This document shows positions 52,217-61,642 of a DNA stretch of 64,000 bases, one piece after another; positions within the stretch are counted from its first letter, which is position 1, and each line of letters starts with the position of its first letter. Made by a program: the position numbers and the translations under genes. This DNA comes from Tumebacillus algifaecis (GTDB lineage Bacteria > Bacillota > Bacilli > Tumebacillales > Tumebacillaceae). The stretch is from NCBI RefSeq assembly GCF_002243515.1, contig NZ_CP022657.1, forward strand, positions 3,187,001-3,251,000, in the 5' to 3' direction. Below the pieces are notes generated by a model. It had not been told where the DNA came from. It did not search any database and saw only the letters and a program-made list of their open reading frames with translations.

Positions 52217-53218
52217 CTATTCCTTGCGGTTGGAAGAGTGGCCCGGGTGCAATTTTGCATTCGGGTCGAAGAACATTTTCGCATTGTTGACCGCAGTCGG
52301 AGCTTCACCAAAACCGGTCGCGATCAGCTTCACTTTGCCTGGGTAGGTGACAATGTCCCCTGCCGCGTAGACCCCTGGAATGTTGGTCTCCATCTTGGTG
52401 TTGACCACGATCATGCTGTCTTCAATTTCCAGCCCCCACTCCATAATCGGGCCGAGCGATGCGGAGAAGCCCAATGCACCGATGATCAAGTTCGCATCGA
52501 TCTCTTCGGTCGATTTGTCCTTGTTGTTGATCAGTACCGCTTTCTCAAGCGCACCATCACCGTGAACAGACTTCAGTTCATTGAAGACTTTGACGTCGAT
52601 CGAAGAATCGTACAGTTTCTTCACCGACTCTTCATGTGCGCGGAACTGGTCGCGGCGGTGAATCAAGGTCACTTTTTCACAAACTTCTTCGAGCATCAGC
52701 GCATAGTCAACCGCCGAATCGCCACCGCCGACAACCAATGCTTTTTTGCCTTTGTGGCTTTGCAAGTTGTCGATGAAATAGTGGATGCCTTTGCCTTCGA
52801 AGTCCTTGGTGTTCTCAGCCGGCAGAGAGCGCGGGGTGAAGGCGCCAATGCCTGCGGTGATAATGACCGTCTTCGAAAGATGCACAGTCGAATTGGTCGT
52901 CAATTCAAACGTGCCGTCTTCCAACTTCTTGAGACCGATGACTCGCTCATTCAAGCAGACGGTCGGATTGTATTGGGCCGATTGCTCTTTCAAGTTGTTG
53001 ACGAGGTCGCGCGCCAAAACTTTCGGGAAGCCCGCTACGTCATAAATATATTTTTCTGGATACAGCTCGGCCAATTGGCCGCCAAGTTGCGGGAGCGAAT
53101 CGATGATCTTGGTCTTCGCATCACGAATTCCTGCATAAAACGAGGTAAATAAACCGCAAGGGCCGCCGCCTATGATCGTAATATCATACAACTGTTCGTC
53201 ATGTTTCAGTTCGGTCAT
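52217..53218 (-). CDS. Ferredoxin-NADP reductase, thioredoxin-reductase-like (YumC type)
   Basis: A 333-aa flavoprotein. The FAD motif is TIIGGGPCGLFTSFYAG, the NADP motif VVGGGDSAVDYALML, and the C-terminal FAD contact is GVYAAGDIVTYPGKVKLIATGFGEA. It lacks the CxxC redox pair of thioredoxin reductases, as expected for YumC-type enzymes. It moves electrons between NADPH and ferredoxin or flavodoxin. Tandem Spo0A-like boxes lie about 33 bases upstream. Confidence 0.93.
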   Translation of the reverse strand: MTELKHDEQLYDITIIGGGPCGLFTSFYAGIRDAKTKIIDSLPQLGGQLAELYPEKYIYDVAGFPKVLARDLVNNLKEQSAQYNPTVCLNERVIGLKKLEDGTFELTTNSTVHLSKTVIITAGIGAFTPRSLPAENTKDFEGKGIHYFIDNLQSHKGKKALVVGGGDSAVDYALMLEEVCEKVTLIHRRDQFRAHEESVKKLYDSSIDVKVFNELKSVHGDGALEKAVLINNKDKSTEEIDANLIIGALGFSASLGPIMEWGLEIEDSMIVVNTKMETNIPGVYAAGDIVTYPGKVKLIATGFGEAPTAVNNAKMFFDPNAKLHPGHSSNRKE

Positions 53219-53250
53219 GCTATCTTTCCTCCATGATCATTCTCTATTTT

Positions 53251-53271
53251 TTTCGACAAGTTTTTCGATAA
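53251..53271 (-). promoter_or_regulatory. Tandem Spo0A-like boxes upstream of the reductase gene
   Basis: Minus-strand TTGTCGAAA (perfect) at 53251-53259 and TTATCGAAA (one mismatch) at 53263-53271 lie in the same direction, about one helical turn apart, in front of the ferredoxin-NADP reductase gene. Confidence 0.5.
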
Positions 53272-53318
53272 CAGCAAAGACTATTATACAATAATTTTAC
53301 GTTATAACCAAGCAAGAA

Positions 53319-54263
53319 CTAGTCCAATAGAGATAAACCGAGGCGAGCCACACCAAAGGCGTTATCGGTCGAATAGCGCGGTAAAGCAAAGTACAGTTTC
53401 GCGCCGACTGCGCGATGCTCCAGACGGCGGACGAGACGCTCGCGAATGTAAAGGTTGGCCGCGACGCCGCCGACGATCAACAGCGACTTCACCCCTTTTT
53501 CCTGCACCGCTTTGCGCAGCACTTTCTCCAATCCTTTCGCGATGCAACGCTCTACCGCCCGCGCCACATCGGCCGGGTTGGCACCCGCTGCGATCAGACG
53601 CATGGCCGCGCTTTCCGGGCCGGCTAAAGAGAGGTTGTAGCCATCGACAGGAGAAGGCAATGTCACCTCTACATCGGACGCTTCCTGAGCCAATTTTTCA
53701 AGATGCGGACCTGCCGGGAACGGAAGTCCCAACGCAACGCCGACGCGGTCAACAAATTGTCCAGCGTGCAAGTCGATGCTGGTACCCAGCTCTACAATGT
53801 CATAGCCGTCGGACAGCCTGTTGACTACCAACAGATCGGTCGTGCCGCCGGAAAGGTGGACGGCGAGAAAATGGTCGGTCGGTACCTCGCCCGCACTTCC
53901 TTCACCCGCTGCGATATGTCCTTCCTGATGGGTCGTTTCGAAAAAAGGCACCCCGTGCGTGGCCGCCAACGCCCGGCCCAAGCCACTGCCTGCGGTGAAG
54001 ACCGGCATGTAGGAACCTGGCAGACGGCGTGGGCGGGTCGAGGCGATCACTGCACGTAGCTTTCCGGTCAAATCTCCGAGCGCTTCGACCAAGACGGGAA
54101 GATTCTGAACATGCTGGAAGAGGGCTGCCGATTGCTGCAACCCTCGCTCCCCTTGTTCTACCGTTAAGAGTTTCCGCTCTTCTTGAACGATCTGCCCCGC
54201 TTCGTCGATCAGGCAGATCGAGGTTGTATAATTGCTGGTGTCGATACCAAGCACGTACATCAA
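53319..54263 (-). CDS. Kae1/TsaD-like paralogue
   Basis: A 314-aa ASKHA-fold protein. The start YVLGIDTSNYTTSICLID, the metal-site HQEGH, the phosphate loop LSGGTTDLLVV and the VGGVAANLYIRERL region all echo TsaD, but spacing and motifs differ from the true tRNA t6A enzyme. It is best called a Kae1-like protein of unknown role. It lies one base from nusB, so the two are coupled. Confidence 0.85.
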   Translation of the reverse strand: MMYVLGIDTSNYTTSICLIDEAGQIVQEERKLLTVEQGERGLQQSAALFQHVQNLPVLVEALGDLTGKLRAVIASTRPRRLPGSYMPVFTAGSGLGRALAATHGVPFFETTHQEGHIAAGEGSAGEVPTDHFLAVHLSGGTTDLLVVNRLSDGYDIVELGTSIDLHAGQFVDRVGVALGLPFPAGPHLEKLAQEASDVEVTLPSPVDGYNLSLAGPESAAMRLIAAGANPADVARAVERCIAKGLEKVLRKAVQEKGVKSLLIVGGVAANLYIRERLVRRLEHRAVGAKLYFALPRYSTDNAFGVARLGLSLLD

Positions 54264-54264
54264 T

Positions 54265-54693
54265 TTACTCCTGCCTTACAAAATCGCCGCGCAGCCCGTC
54301 CACTTCCGGAACGATCTTAGCCAGCACGCCGTTTACAAATTTGCCTGAGTCAGGGGTCGAGAACGCCTTGGCCATGTCGATTGCTTCGTCGAGCACAACC
54401 GAAGTCGGCGTCTCTTCGTGAAACAGCATTTCGTAAAGCGCCATGCGCAAGAGGTTGCGATCAACGTTCGCCATCCGTTTCAAATCCCAGCCAGTCGTAT
54501 GTTTGCTCAGCACCGCGTCAATTTTCTCCACATGCTTCGTGGTTCCGTTCACCAGATCGCGCACGAACATGGGGTCGATTTCCGCACCTTCCTGCTCCAA
54601 TACATGCTCAATCGCTTCACGAACATCCGCTTTGGCGACATCAATTTGGAATAAACCTTGTAATGCAAACTCACGAGAAGTTCTACGGCTCAT
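54265..54693 (-). CDS. nusB: Transcription antitermination factor NusB
   Basis: A 142-aa all-helical protein with the NusB pattern SRRTSREFALQGLFQIDV, VDRNLLRMALYEML and VVLDEAIDMAKAFS. It binds boxA RNA with NusE in rRNA antitermination. The start at 54693 follows GGGAGTG. folD, which commonly follows nusB in Bacilli, is not here. Confidence 0.95.
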   Translation of the reverse strand: MSRRTSREFALQGLFQIDVAKADVREAIEHVLEQEGAEIDPMFVRDLVNGTTKHVEKIDAVLSKHTTGWDLKRMANVDRNLLRMALYEMLFHEETPTSVVLDEAIDMAKAFSTPDSGKFVNGVLAKIVPEVDGLRGDFVRQE

Positions 54694-54772
54694 CTCTCGC
54701 ACTCCCTTATGTATCGTCTTGTTTCGTCTAGTATTCCCGAAGGACAAAAAGGAAACCACCAAGTTCTGGTGG

Positions 54773-55000
54773 TTAGTCCCGGGATTTATCGGGCATGATC
54801 TTCTCGATCACATCGCGCCAGTCTTCGCGTTCTTCAAGCTTCTTTCCGACATAAAAGCCGCCGATCACGAAAAGTACAAAGAAGATGGTCTTGATCAGTC
54901 CAAAGATCAGGAAAATCAGTCCAAGCAACACGCCGATGGCAGTGCCCAACAACTTCAAATTACCGGTGAGCGCATCGTACAGCTTCAACCATTTGTCCAT
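54773..55000 (-). CDS. DUF2273 membrane protein
   Basis: A 75-aa protein with two adjacent hydrophobic stretches (LLGTAIGVLLGLIFLIFGLI and IFFVLFVIGGFYVG) and a charged end. It is typical of DUF2273 proteins found with AmaP and Asp23. It follows amaP by three bases. Confidence 0.88.
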   Translation of the reverse strand: MDKWLKLYDALTGNLKLLGTAIGVLLGLIFLIFGLIKTIFFVLFVIGGFYVGKKLEEREDWRDVIEKIMPDKSRD

Positions 55001-55003
55001 GGA

Positions 55004-55540
55004 TTATTCCACCCGCTTCTTGACGACTTGTGCCTGTGTCTGCTGCGCGAGTTCCAACACATAGACCGTCACCTGTTCAACCGGAATACCGGTTGTCAGC
55101 TCAACAAAGTCTTTCACCGAGCTTTGAAGCTCTGCGGTCGTCTTCGTAATCTCCAGGCCCGCCTCGATCGAAAACTTGATCGCGATGCGCATCGTTCCGC
55201 CTTCATTCATGTGCACGCGGGCTTTAATATCCGAGATGCCACGCACGCGTGATGCTGCCTTGAGCGATAACTGCTCCAAGGTGTCATAAGAGATCTTGAG
55301 ATCCCCATGGTCCAACTGATGCGTGATCGTCTGCGGCTCATGATCACCCTGCTTCGAGCGGTAAATCAAAAAGAAAATTGAGAGCAGTAAGAAGATTACC
55401 GCTGCGGCCGCGCCGTCCTCGTAGATCATAAAATGCCTGCCGAGCAATTCAAAGCCCGCGTATTGCAACAGGACGACAACACAGGCTGCCGCGACCCCGA
55501 GCGCATACAGCCAAAGGATCATACGTGGAATTAATTTCAA
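55004..55540 (-). CDS. amaP: Alkaline shock response membrane anchor AmaP
   Basis: A 178-aa protein with two N-terminal membrane helices (MILWLYALGVAAACVVVLL; AAAVIFLLLSIFFLIY) and an Asp23-like domain (LEQLSLKAASRVRGI, VHMNEGGTMRIAIKF, VPVEQ-type end). It anchors Asp23 to the membrane. It is located after asp23, across a terminator. Confidence 0.9.
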   Translation of the reverse strand: MKLIPRMILWLYALGVAAACVVVLLQYAGFELLGRHFMIYEDGAAAAVIFLLLSIFFLIYRSKQGDHEPQTITHQLDHGDLKISYDTLEQLSLKAASRVRGISDIKARVHMNEGGTMRIAIKFSIEAGLEITKTTAELQSSVKDFVELTTGIPVEQVTVYVLELAQQTQAQVVKKRVE

Positions 55541-55564
55541 AAGCTTGTCCTCCTCTCCTAGCCA

Positions 55565-55592
55565 TAAAACCCCCCTGTCATTCAGGGGGGTT
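55565..55592 (-). terminator. Terminator between asp23 and amaP
   Basis: A 10-bp stem AACCCCCCTG/CAGGGGGGTT with loop TCATT is followed by TTAT on the minus strand. Confidence 0.85.
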
Positions 55593-55605
55593 CTCAGTTT
55601 GATTT

Positions 55606-56028
55606 TTACAGCACCCGACTCGGCGGAAGTTGCAGCGCTCTTTCTTCGTCCTTGTTTCCGTTATCTTCATCCTTGTTCTTGAAGGTAACGCCAAGCACGT
55701 GAACGTTGACTTCAACAACTTCAAGGCCGGTCATGCTTTCGATCGCACGCTTGATGTTGTCTTGAATCTCGCCTGCTACTTCCGGAATGCGCACACCGTA
55801 GTCAGCTACGATCGATACATCAACCGCACATTGTTTCTGTCCGACTTCAACTTTGACCCCTTTGGCAAGGTTCTTGCGCCCTAGCAGTTCAGCGATACCG
55901 CCGACCACGCCGCCCGACATCCCGGCTACGCCTCGGACTTCGGTCGCGGCAAGACCTGCGATGATCTCGATCACTTCGTTCGCAATGCGAATGTTGCCCA
56001 CATCGGTGTTGTCATACTCCATATTCAT
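55606..56028 (-). CDS. Asp23/Gls24 family protein (YqhY-like)
   Basis: A 140-aa protein with the Asp23 fold: NEVIEIIAGLAATEVRGVAG, KGVKVEVGQKQCAVDV and YGVRIPEVAGEIQDNIKRAI. Next to accBC it corresponds to YqhY, which is linked to acetyl-CoA carboxylase control in Bacilli. It starts at MNMEYDN. Confidence 0.92.
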   Translation of the reverse strand: MNMEYDNTDVGNIRIANEVIEIIAGLAATEVRGVAGMSGGVVGGIAELLGRKNLAKGVKVEVGQKQCAVDVSIVADYGVRIPEVAGEIQDNIKRAIESMTGLEVVEVNVHVLGVTFKNKDEDNGNKDEERALQLPPSRVL

Positions 56029-56089
56029 GGCTGATTCGCTCCCTTCCTCATCTTGTCCCTGTTTCTATTAGTATAAACTTCCTGTCCAA

Positions 56090-57433
56090 TTATGACAAAG
56101 GATACATCTCAAGAAACTTGGTGGTGACATCGCCTTCGATAAACTTCTCGTGACGTAGCACCTTTTGGTGGAAAGGAATCGTCGTTTTGATACCGCTGAT
56201 TGTAAATTCACTCAAGGCGCGCTCCATGCGGAAAATCGCTTCTTCACGGCTCGGTGCCCAGACAATCAGTTTCGCGATCATCGAATCGTAGAACGGCGTG
56301 ACCGTGTAACCTGGGAACGCTGCGCTGTCCACGCGCACTCCAAAGCCGCCCGGCGGCAAGTAGTCGATGATCTTACCCGGATTCGGCATGAAGTTCTTGT
56401 CGGGATCTTCGGCGTTGATGCGGCATTCGATCGCCCATCCGTCAAACACCACTTCTTCCTGGGTAAGCGAAAGCGGCAGACCTGCTGCCACACGGATCTG
56501 TTCTTTGATCAGGTCGATGCCGGTGATCATCTCGGTCACCGGATGCTCCACCTGAATCCGCGTGTTCATCTCCATGAAATAGAAATTGCCGCCTTCATCA
56601 TAGATGAACTCGATCGTGCCAGCACCGCAGTAATTGACCGCTTTTGCTGCTGCGACCGCCGCCATGCCCATCTCGTTGCGCTTGTCTGGCGTCAATGCCG
56701 GAGACGGTGCTTCTTCGATCAGCTTCTGCATCCGGCGTTGGATCGAGCAGTCGCGTTCACCAAAGTGGATCGCATTGCCATGCGAGTCGCCCATCACCTG
56801 AATCTCCACATGGCGCATCGAGGTGATGAATTTCTCCAAATAGACGCCCGCGTTGCCAAAAGCGGTCTGCGCTTCGGTCTGAGCCATCTGAATCAGGCGA
56901 GCCAACTCATCCTTCGAATTCGCGATGCGGATACCTTTCCCGCCACCGCCTGCAGTTGCTTTGATAATGATCGGGTATCCGATCTCGTCGGCGATCTTCA
57001 ACGCCTCATCGAGATCTTCCACGAGGCCGTCGGTGCCCGGTACGATCGGTACGCCCGCTTTTTTCATCGTGTCTTTCGCGACAGCCTTATCCCCCATCTT
57101 CTCGATCGCTTCCACGCTCGGACCGATGAAGGTGATGCCGCATGCTTTACAGAACTCAGCAAAATCGGAGTTCTCAGCTAAGAAGCCGTAGCCCGGATGG
57201 ATCGCATCAACGCCGATCGAAGTGGCAAGCGACAGGATATTCTTGATGTTCAGGTAGGAGTCTCTGGATAAGGTCGGTCCTACGCAGTATGCTTCATCCG
57301 CCATCTTCACATGCAAAGCTTCCCGGTCCGGCTCCGAATAGATCGCGACGGTCGGGATGCCCAGCTCTTTGCAGGCGCGAATCACGCGCACCGCAATTTC
57401 ACCACGGTTAGCAATCAGCACTTTATGAAACAT
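56090..57433 (-). CDS. accC: Biotin carboxylase subunit of acetyl-CoA carboxylase
   Basis: A 447-aa protein of normal length. It has an N-terminal [20 protein letters not shown], the ATP-grasp glycine-rich [13 protein letters not shown], the catalytic [15 protein letters not shown], and a biotin-carboxylase C-terminal domain. It carboxylates biotin on AccB for malonyl-CoA synthesis. It is directly downstream of accB. Confidence 0.97.
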   Translation of the reverse strand: MFHKVLIANRGEIAVRVIRACKELGIPTVAIYSEPDREALHVKMADEAYCVGPTLSRDSYLNIKNILSLATSIGVDAIHPGYGFLAENSDFAEFCKACGITFIGPSVEAIEKMGDKAVAKDTMKKAGVPIVPGTDGLVEDLDEALKIADEIGYPIIIKATAGGGGKGIRIANSKDELARLIQMAQTEAQTAFGNAGVYLEKFITSMRHVEIQVMGDSHGNAIHFGERDCSIQRRMQKLIEEAPSPALTPDKRNEMGMAAVAAAKAVNYCGAGTIEFIYDEGGNFYFMEMNTRIQVEHPVTEMITGIDLIKEQIRVAAGLPLSLTQEEVVFDGWAIECRINAEDPDKNFMPNPGKIIDYLPPGGFGVRVDSAAFPGYTVTPFYDSMIAKLIVWAPSREEAIFRMERALSEFTISGIKTTIPFHQKVLRHEKFIEGDVTTKFLEMYPLS

Positions 57434-57447
57434 AGTTGTCCTCCGTT

Positions 57448-57954
57448 CTAGTCAACCTTTACCAAGAAAAGCGGTTGACCGTATTCAACCAGTTGACCGT
57501 TCTCAACCAAAACTTCGACAATCTCGCCGCGGACGTCCGCTTCGATTTCGTTCATCAGCTTCATCGCTTCGACGATGCAGACGATCGTTTTTTCCTCGAC
57601 GCGTGCATTCGCTTTTACATACGCGTCTGCATCCGGAGCCGGCGAGCTATAGAACGTTCCGACCATCGGAGAAACGATCTTATGTAGGGAAGGATCTACC
57701 GCTTTTTGCGCTGCTGCTTCTGCAGGAGCTGCTGCAGCGGCCGGAGCCGGAGCTGCCTCTTGAACCGGAGCTACTGCTACAGGAGCTGCAACCGGAGCTG
57801 CTTGTACTGCTTGTACGACCGGAGCAAGAACTTGTACTCCTTCTGTCGTCTTCTTAATCGAAAGTTTAGCACCTTCTATTTCGTAGTTGAATTCGGCGAT
57901 GCTCGTCTCATCGAGCAGACGCACCAATTCGCGGATTTCATTGAGTTTGAACAT
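57448..57954 (-). CDS. accB: Biotin carboxyl carrier protein AccB
   Basis: A 168-aa protein with an N-terminal domain ([15 protein letters not shown]), a long Ala/Pro/Val/Gln linker, and the biotinyl domain with the lysine motif [12 protein letters not shown]. The ATG at 57954 is used; a GTG four codons upstream sits too close to GAGGAG. Confidence 0.95.
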   Translation of the reverse strand: MFKLNEIRELVRLLDETSIAEFNYEIEGAKLSIKKTTEGVQVLAPVVQAVQAAPVAAPVAVAPVQEAAPAPAAAAAPAEAAAQKAVDPSLHKIVSPMVGTFYSSPAPDADAYVKANARVEEKTIVCIVEAMKLMNEIEADVRGEIVEVLVENGQLVEYGQPLFLVKVD

Positions 57955-58072
57955 GTTGTATGTCACACTCCTCGTGCATTTATGTTATTCCTTCTGACAC
58001 AACACCCTCAATAGTATATCATAACCCAAGTTTTTCTTTCTACTTTTTGGTCAGTTCGGAAGTTATCAATCG

Positions 58073-58108
58073 AAAATCCCCCTCGCACATGGCGGTCAGG
58101 GGGATTTT
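58073..58108 (-). terminator. Terminator after spoIIIAH
   Basis: Stem AAAATCCCCCT / AGGGGGATTTT with a 14-base loop and T-rich flanks. It separates the spoIIIA operon from accBC. Confidence 0.85.
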
Positions 58109-58126
58109 CTTGGCCTCTGTTTGAAA

Positions 58127-58639
58127 TTAGTTGTGCGCTGCGACAGAGATTTTGCTAGAGGATACGGACATCTCATTGGCCACGATGCCCATGATCTTCA
58201 CCGCTTTGTTTTTATCGAGCTCCTGCGCTTGCACCGTCACGTGGAATTTGTTGTTATCTTTCGCTTCGATAAATGCATCCGGGTAGCCTTCCGCGGTGAT
58301 CAGGTCGATCGCGCTCTCCATTTTTTCATCGAGGTTATTCATCGTCTCCAAGTCTTTTTTAGCCTTCTCAACGGCGGTGGCATCTTTGCCGCTTGCAATC
58401 AGCTTGTTCAGCTCCTCCACACGGGCAGAAAATTTCTCTTGCGCATCAAGGTGCTGTTTGATGAAGAAATCGCTACCCTCCGCTACGGTGGGTTTATCTT
58501 CCCCTTTCTCCTTCTGATCTGCCTTTGGCGCCGGGTCGGTGTTGACCGGTTCTACATTGTTGTTGACCGTGTAGAAGCCGATCAGCATCAGGGAGAGCAC
58601 CATCATTGTGGACAACCAGATCGTTTGACGCTTAGCCAT
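58127..58639 (-). CDS. spoIIIAH: Stage III sporulation protein AH
   Basis: A 170-aa protein with one N-terminal membrane helix (IWLSTMMVLSLMLIGFY) and an outside helical/YscJ-like domain with NNLDEKMESAIDLITAEGY. It pairs with SpoIIQ in the mother cell-forespore channel. It is the last gene of spoIIIA. Confidence 0.94.
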   Translation of the reverse strand: MAKRQTIWLSTMMVLSLMLIGFYTVNNNVEPVNTDPAPKADQKEKGEDKPTVAEGSDFFIKQHLDAQEKFSARVEELNKLIASGKDATAVEKAKKDLETMNNLDEKMESAIDLITAEGYPDAFIEAKDNNKFHVTVQAQELDKNKAVKIMGIVANEMSVSSSKISVAAHN

Positions 58640-58681
58640 TGAAAATTCCTCCTTAGGATCACCTATGAATTTTGGAGTGCG

Positions 58682-59278
58682 CTATTTCTTGGGCAAAACA
58701 GAAATTCTATGTGGAGGCACCTCCAACGCTCGTTGGACGGCTTCCTTGATCAACGCTTCGGTTTTGATCTGTTCAGCACCGCGTGCGACCACCACCACAC
58801 CGCGTACGCGAGGCTTGATCGTTTTGACCACCACCGGCTGTTCTTGACCGCTCTCTTTGGTCATCACCAGTTGCCCACTCTTGTCGAGTTGAGTCACTCC
58901 GCGCGTGCCGCCTTTGGTGTCGGACTCATTGTTGGTCTGGCGGTTCTCCTGCGAATTTTCCGCGTAGATCACCTCTTCGCTGGAGTCGATCGTCACCATC
59001 ACCGAAGCATCGCTCACTCCCATCACCATGTTGAGGATTTCGGTCAGGCGATTTTCGTACACCTGTTCATATTGGCCGAGGTCGCCTCTGTCCGTATTGT
59101 TGATGACCTGACCCGCTTTGACGCTTTGTTCACCTTTGATCGTCGCGTTATTTGGTGCGCTCTGAAACCAAGTCAGGGGATTGAGCAGAAGCACGACGCC
59201 AAGAGCACCCAAGGCGATCAGCAATTTTTTATTTTTCATCAAGTTTTGCATCCGCGTTTGCACGTTGTCCTTTTCCAT
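58682..59278 (-). CDS. spoIIIAG: Stage III sporulation protein AG
   Basis: A 198-aa protein with an N-terminal membrane helix (LLIALGALGVVLLLNPLTW) and a ring-building domain (YENRLTEILNMVMGVSDASVMVTID, TKESGQEQPVVVKTIKPRVRGVVVVA). It forms the large ring of the feeding channel. It lies four bases after spoIIIAF. Confidence 0.95.
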   Translation of the reverse strand: MEKDNVQTRMQNLMKNKKLLIALGALGVVLLLNPLTWFQSAPNNATIKGEQSVKAGQVINNTDRGDLGQYEQVYENRLTEILNMVMGVSDASVMVTIDSSEEVIYAENSQENRQTNNESDTKGGTRGVTQLDKSGQLVMTKESGQEQPVVVKTIKPRVRGVVVVARGAEQIKTEALIKEAVQRALEVPPHRISVLPKK

Positions 59279-59282
59279 CTCC

Positions 59283-59933
59283 TCACCCCCCTTGCGCGTC
59301 TTGCCAAATCACGCTGATCTTCGATGCGGGCAACTGATATTCTCGGGAAAGTTGCTGCAAGATCGCGGCTGTTGTCGCGTTTTGCTCGCCAGGCGGCGTT
59401 TTCTGCACCTCCTGCCCCCCACCGCCGCCGATGATGACTGGAACGACCTCCTGTATCGGCTTGATCGCGCCCTTTTCCTGTTTGGACATGACGATCACCG
59501 CCAGATAATCGAGAGCGGTCGGCTTCCCAGCCGCATCTTGAGCGATGCGCGCTTCCACCGCATCGACCGTCACCGCATGCTCCTGTTCAATCACCTGTTT
59601 TACATGGTCAGACAGCATCGCCTTCCACTGCTCGACGGTGCGATTCGACTGCTGATCTTGCAGGGAGAGACCCTGTGCGGTGATCTGATCGATGCTCTGC
59701 ATCTTCCCAGCTCCCTCCTTAGCAAGCAGTTTGTCGAGCGCAAAGTCGATCTCGTAAACGGAGGTGCCGTACATTTTCAGCAACGGGCTTAGCATCAGCA
59801 GGATGATCAACAGGCCCATCACCAGCTTCACGTAGCGCTGCATCGCATTGTTGGGCAGGATCATGTCGAGCACCACGGCGAGGAAAATGACGAGAATCAA
59901 GCCCCGCATCCACTCACTCAAAAATTCGATCAT
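59283..59933 (-). CDS. spoIIIAF: Stage III sporulation protein AF
   Basis: A 216-aa protein with two N-terminal membrane helices (LILVIFLAVVLDMILP; LVMGLLIILLMLSPLL) and a soluble domain ending in a SREYQLPASKISVIW motif. It is a component of the SpoIIIA-SpoIIQ complex. Confidence 0.92.
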   Translation of the reverse strand: MIEFLSEWMRGLILVIFLAVVLDMILPNNAMQRYVKLVMGLLIILLMLSPLLKMYGTSVYEIDFALDKLLAKEGAGKMQSIDQITAQGLSLQDQQSNRTVEQWKAMLSDHVKQVIEQEHAVTVDAVEARIAQDAAGKPTALDYLAVIVMSKQEKGAIKPIQEVVPVIIGGGGGQEVQKTPPGEQNATTAAILQQLSREYQLPASKISVIWQDAQGG

Positions 59934-59945
59934 CTCCTCCTCACC

Positions 59946-61205
59946 TCACCTCACCATCACCGACAAATTGCTCGCCGCGATGATCACCGTGATTGCAAGG
60001 AAGAACATGAAACCGACGGTGGCAAGCGCTGCGAACACCAAGATCAAGCTTTTGCCGATCGTTGACAGGCAGCGGATGATCGGCGAGTCGCCAAGCGGCT
60101 GCATCAGCGCCGCCGAGACATTGTAGATCAGGGCTAACGACAGAACTTTTAAAGCAGGAAAAGCACAGATCAACAGCACGATCGCCGCTCCGGAGACACC
60201 AAGCGCATTCTTGACGATCAGACTGGCACCGACCACCGTGTCGGCTGCATCAGCAAACAATTTTCCAACGACCGGAACAAAATTGGAGGAGACATATTTT
60301 GCCGCCTTGATCGAGACGCCGTCGGCCACAGCACCCGCTGCGCCTTGAACGGAGATGACACCTAGGAAGATCGTGAAAAACACGCCGAGCACCCAGACGG
60401 CGGTGCCGCGCAAAAGGCTTGCTAATTGTGTGACCTGATAGCGATTGGAAATCTGACTGACCAAGGTGAGGATGGCGGAGAAAAAGATCAGCGGGAAGAC
60501 GACATACATGATCAGATCCCCGATCACGTTGATCAAAAACACGATCAGCGGATGGATCATCGTCGCGGAAGCAAGTCCCCCCGTCGCGGCGAGCAGTGCG
60601 AGGTACATCGGGATGGAAGCGATCATAAAATCGACCATCGTTTGAATCGCGCTTTTCGCATAGGCGGTTGCCGCGGCGAAAGACTGGACCGCCAGGATCA
60701 TCAGGACCAAAAAGCAGATCGCGTGGGCGATCTTCGAGACGTTGTTCGCTTCGAACGCCGCTTGCATCGATTCGAGCAGCGCAGCGAACACGGCAAGGAC
60801 TAAAATCGTCCCCAGCAGCCTCGAATTGAGGAACAGCTCATGGAACAGAAATTTGAGCAGGCCGCCCAGCAGGCCTTTGATGACCACACCGAGCTCCCCT
60901 TTGAGGATCAAATCGAGCAGGTGACCTTTGATCTCAGGCGGCAGATACTCGCTGTACTCTGCGGTAAGTTCGTCCAAAAACTGATCAAATTCGTGCAGAT
61001 CGAGCTGCTTGAGCTGTTGGTCAACCAACGGGTCTGTCAACTGACTGCCTGGCGCTCGCTCCATGCCTCCTCCCGTTTGTACTTGCGGGATGTTTTGCAC
61101 CGCTCCGGGCGGCGACGTCCCTTCCGCGTGCGCGGTGAGGCTGCCTAAACATGCAGCGATTAACAGAGCGAGCAACATCAAGCTGTGGTAATACCGTTTG
61201 GGCAT
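59946..61205 (-). CDS. spoIIIAE: Stage III sporulation protein AE
   Basis: A 419-aa polytopic membrane protein with an N-terminal signal peptide, an outside segment (QLKQLDLHEFDQFLDEL) and about eight helices. It is the largest membrane component of the SpoIIIA complex. Confidence 0.95.
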   Translation of the reverse strand: MPKRYYHSLMLLALLIAACLGSLTAHAEGTSPPGAVQNIPQVQTGGGMERAPGSQLTDPLVDQQLKQLDLHEFDQFLDELTAEYSEYLPPEIKGHLLDLILKGELGVVIKGLLGGLLKFLFHELFLNSRLLGTILVLAVFAALLESMQAAFEANNVSKIAHAICFLVLMILAVQSFAAATAYAKSAIQTMVDFMIASIPMYLALLAATGGLASATMIHPLIVFLINVIGDLIMYVVFPLIFFSAILTLVSQISNRYQVTQLASLLRGTAVWVLGVFFTIFLGVISVQGAAGAVADGVSIKAAKYVSSNFVPVVGKLFADAADTVVGASLIVKNALGVSGAAIVLLICAFPALKVLSLALIYNVSAALMQPLGDSPIIRCLSTIGKSLILVFAALATVGFMFFLAITVIIAASNLSVMVR

Positions 61206-61223
61206 CGCCTCACCTCCCTTTCG

Positions 61224-61613
61224 TCAATTGGGCAGAAGCCCCATCACAAGCTCAATGATCCGCTGAATGATCGGCAGTGCGAGCACGAGAATCAGAATTT
61301 TCCCTGCCAGTTCGATTTTTGATGCGATCGCCCCTTCGCCCGAATCTTTGGCAATCTGTGCGCCAAATTCGGCGATGTAGGCGATTCCGATAATTTTTAA
61401 GATCGTCTGCAAAAAGATCATCTCTACACCAGCCGAAACGGACAAACGCTCCAGCAGGCGGATGACCAGCCCGATTTTATCGAGCAAAAAGATGAAGATG
61501 AAAACCCCGGTCACAAGTGAGATCAGAAAAGCGGTTTGAGGCGATTGACCCTTGAGCACGACGATCAAGATGGTGGCTGCCAATCCAAGACCTACGATTT
61601 GGATGATTTCCAT
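61224..61613 (-). CDS. spoIIIAD: Stage III sporulation protein AD
   Basis: A 129-aa membrane protein with about four helices (IIQIVGLGLAATILIVVL at the start, ILILVLALPIIQRIIELVMG at the end) and the family KIIGIAYIAEFGAQIAKDSG motif. It lies between AC and AE. Confidence 0.94.
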   Translation of the reverse strand: MEIIQIVGLGLAATILIVVLKGQSPQTAFLISLVTGVFIFIFLLDKIGLVIRLLERLSVSAGVEMIFLQTILKIIGIAYIAEFGAQIAKDSGEGAIASKIELAGKILILVLALPIIQRIIELVMGLLPN

Positions 61614-61642
61614 ATGTCGTACCCTTTCTGCAGCCGCCTGCC

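Noticed and set aside
51914-53152. 412-codon open frame on plus, opposite xseA and the reductase gene
   Set aside because: It crosses two real minus-strand genes and a terminator; the composition fits antisense of GC-rich codons.
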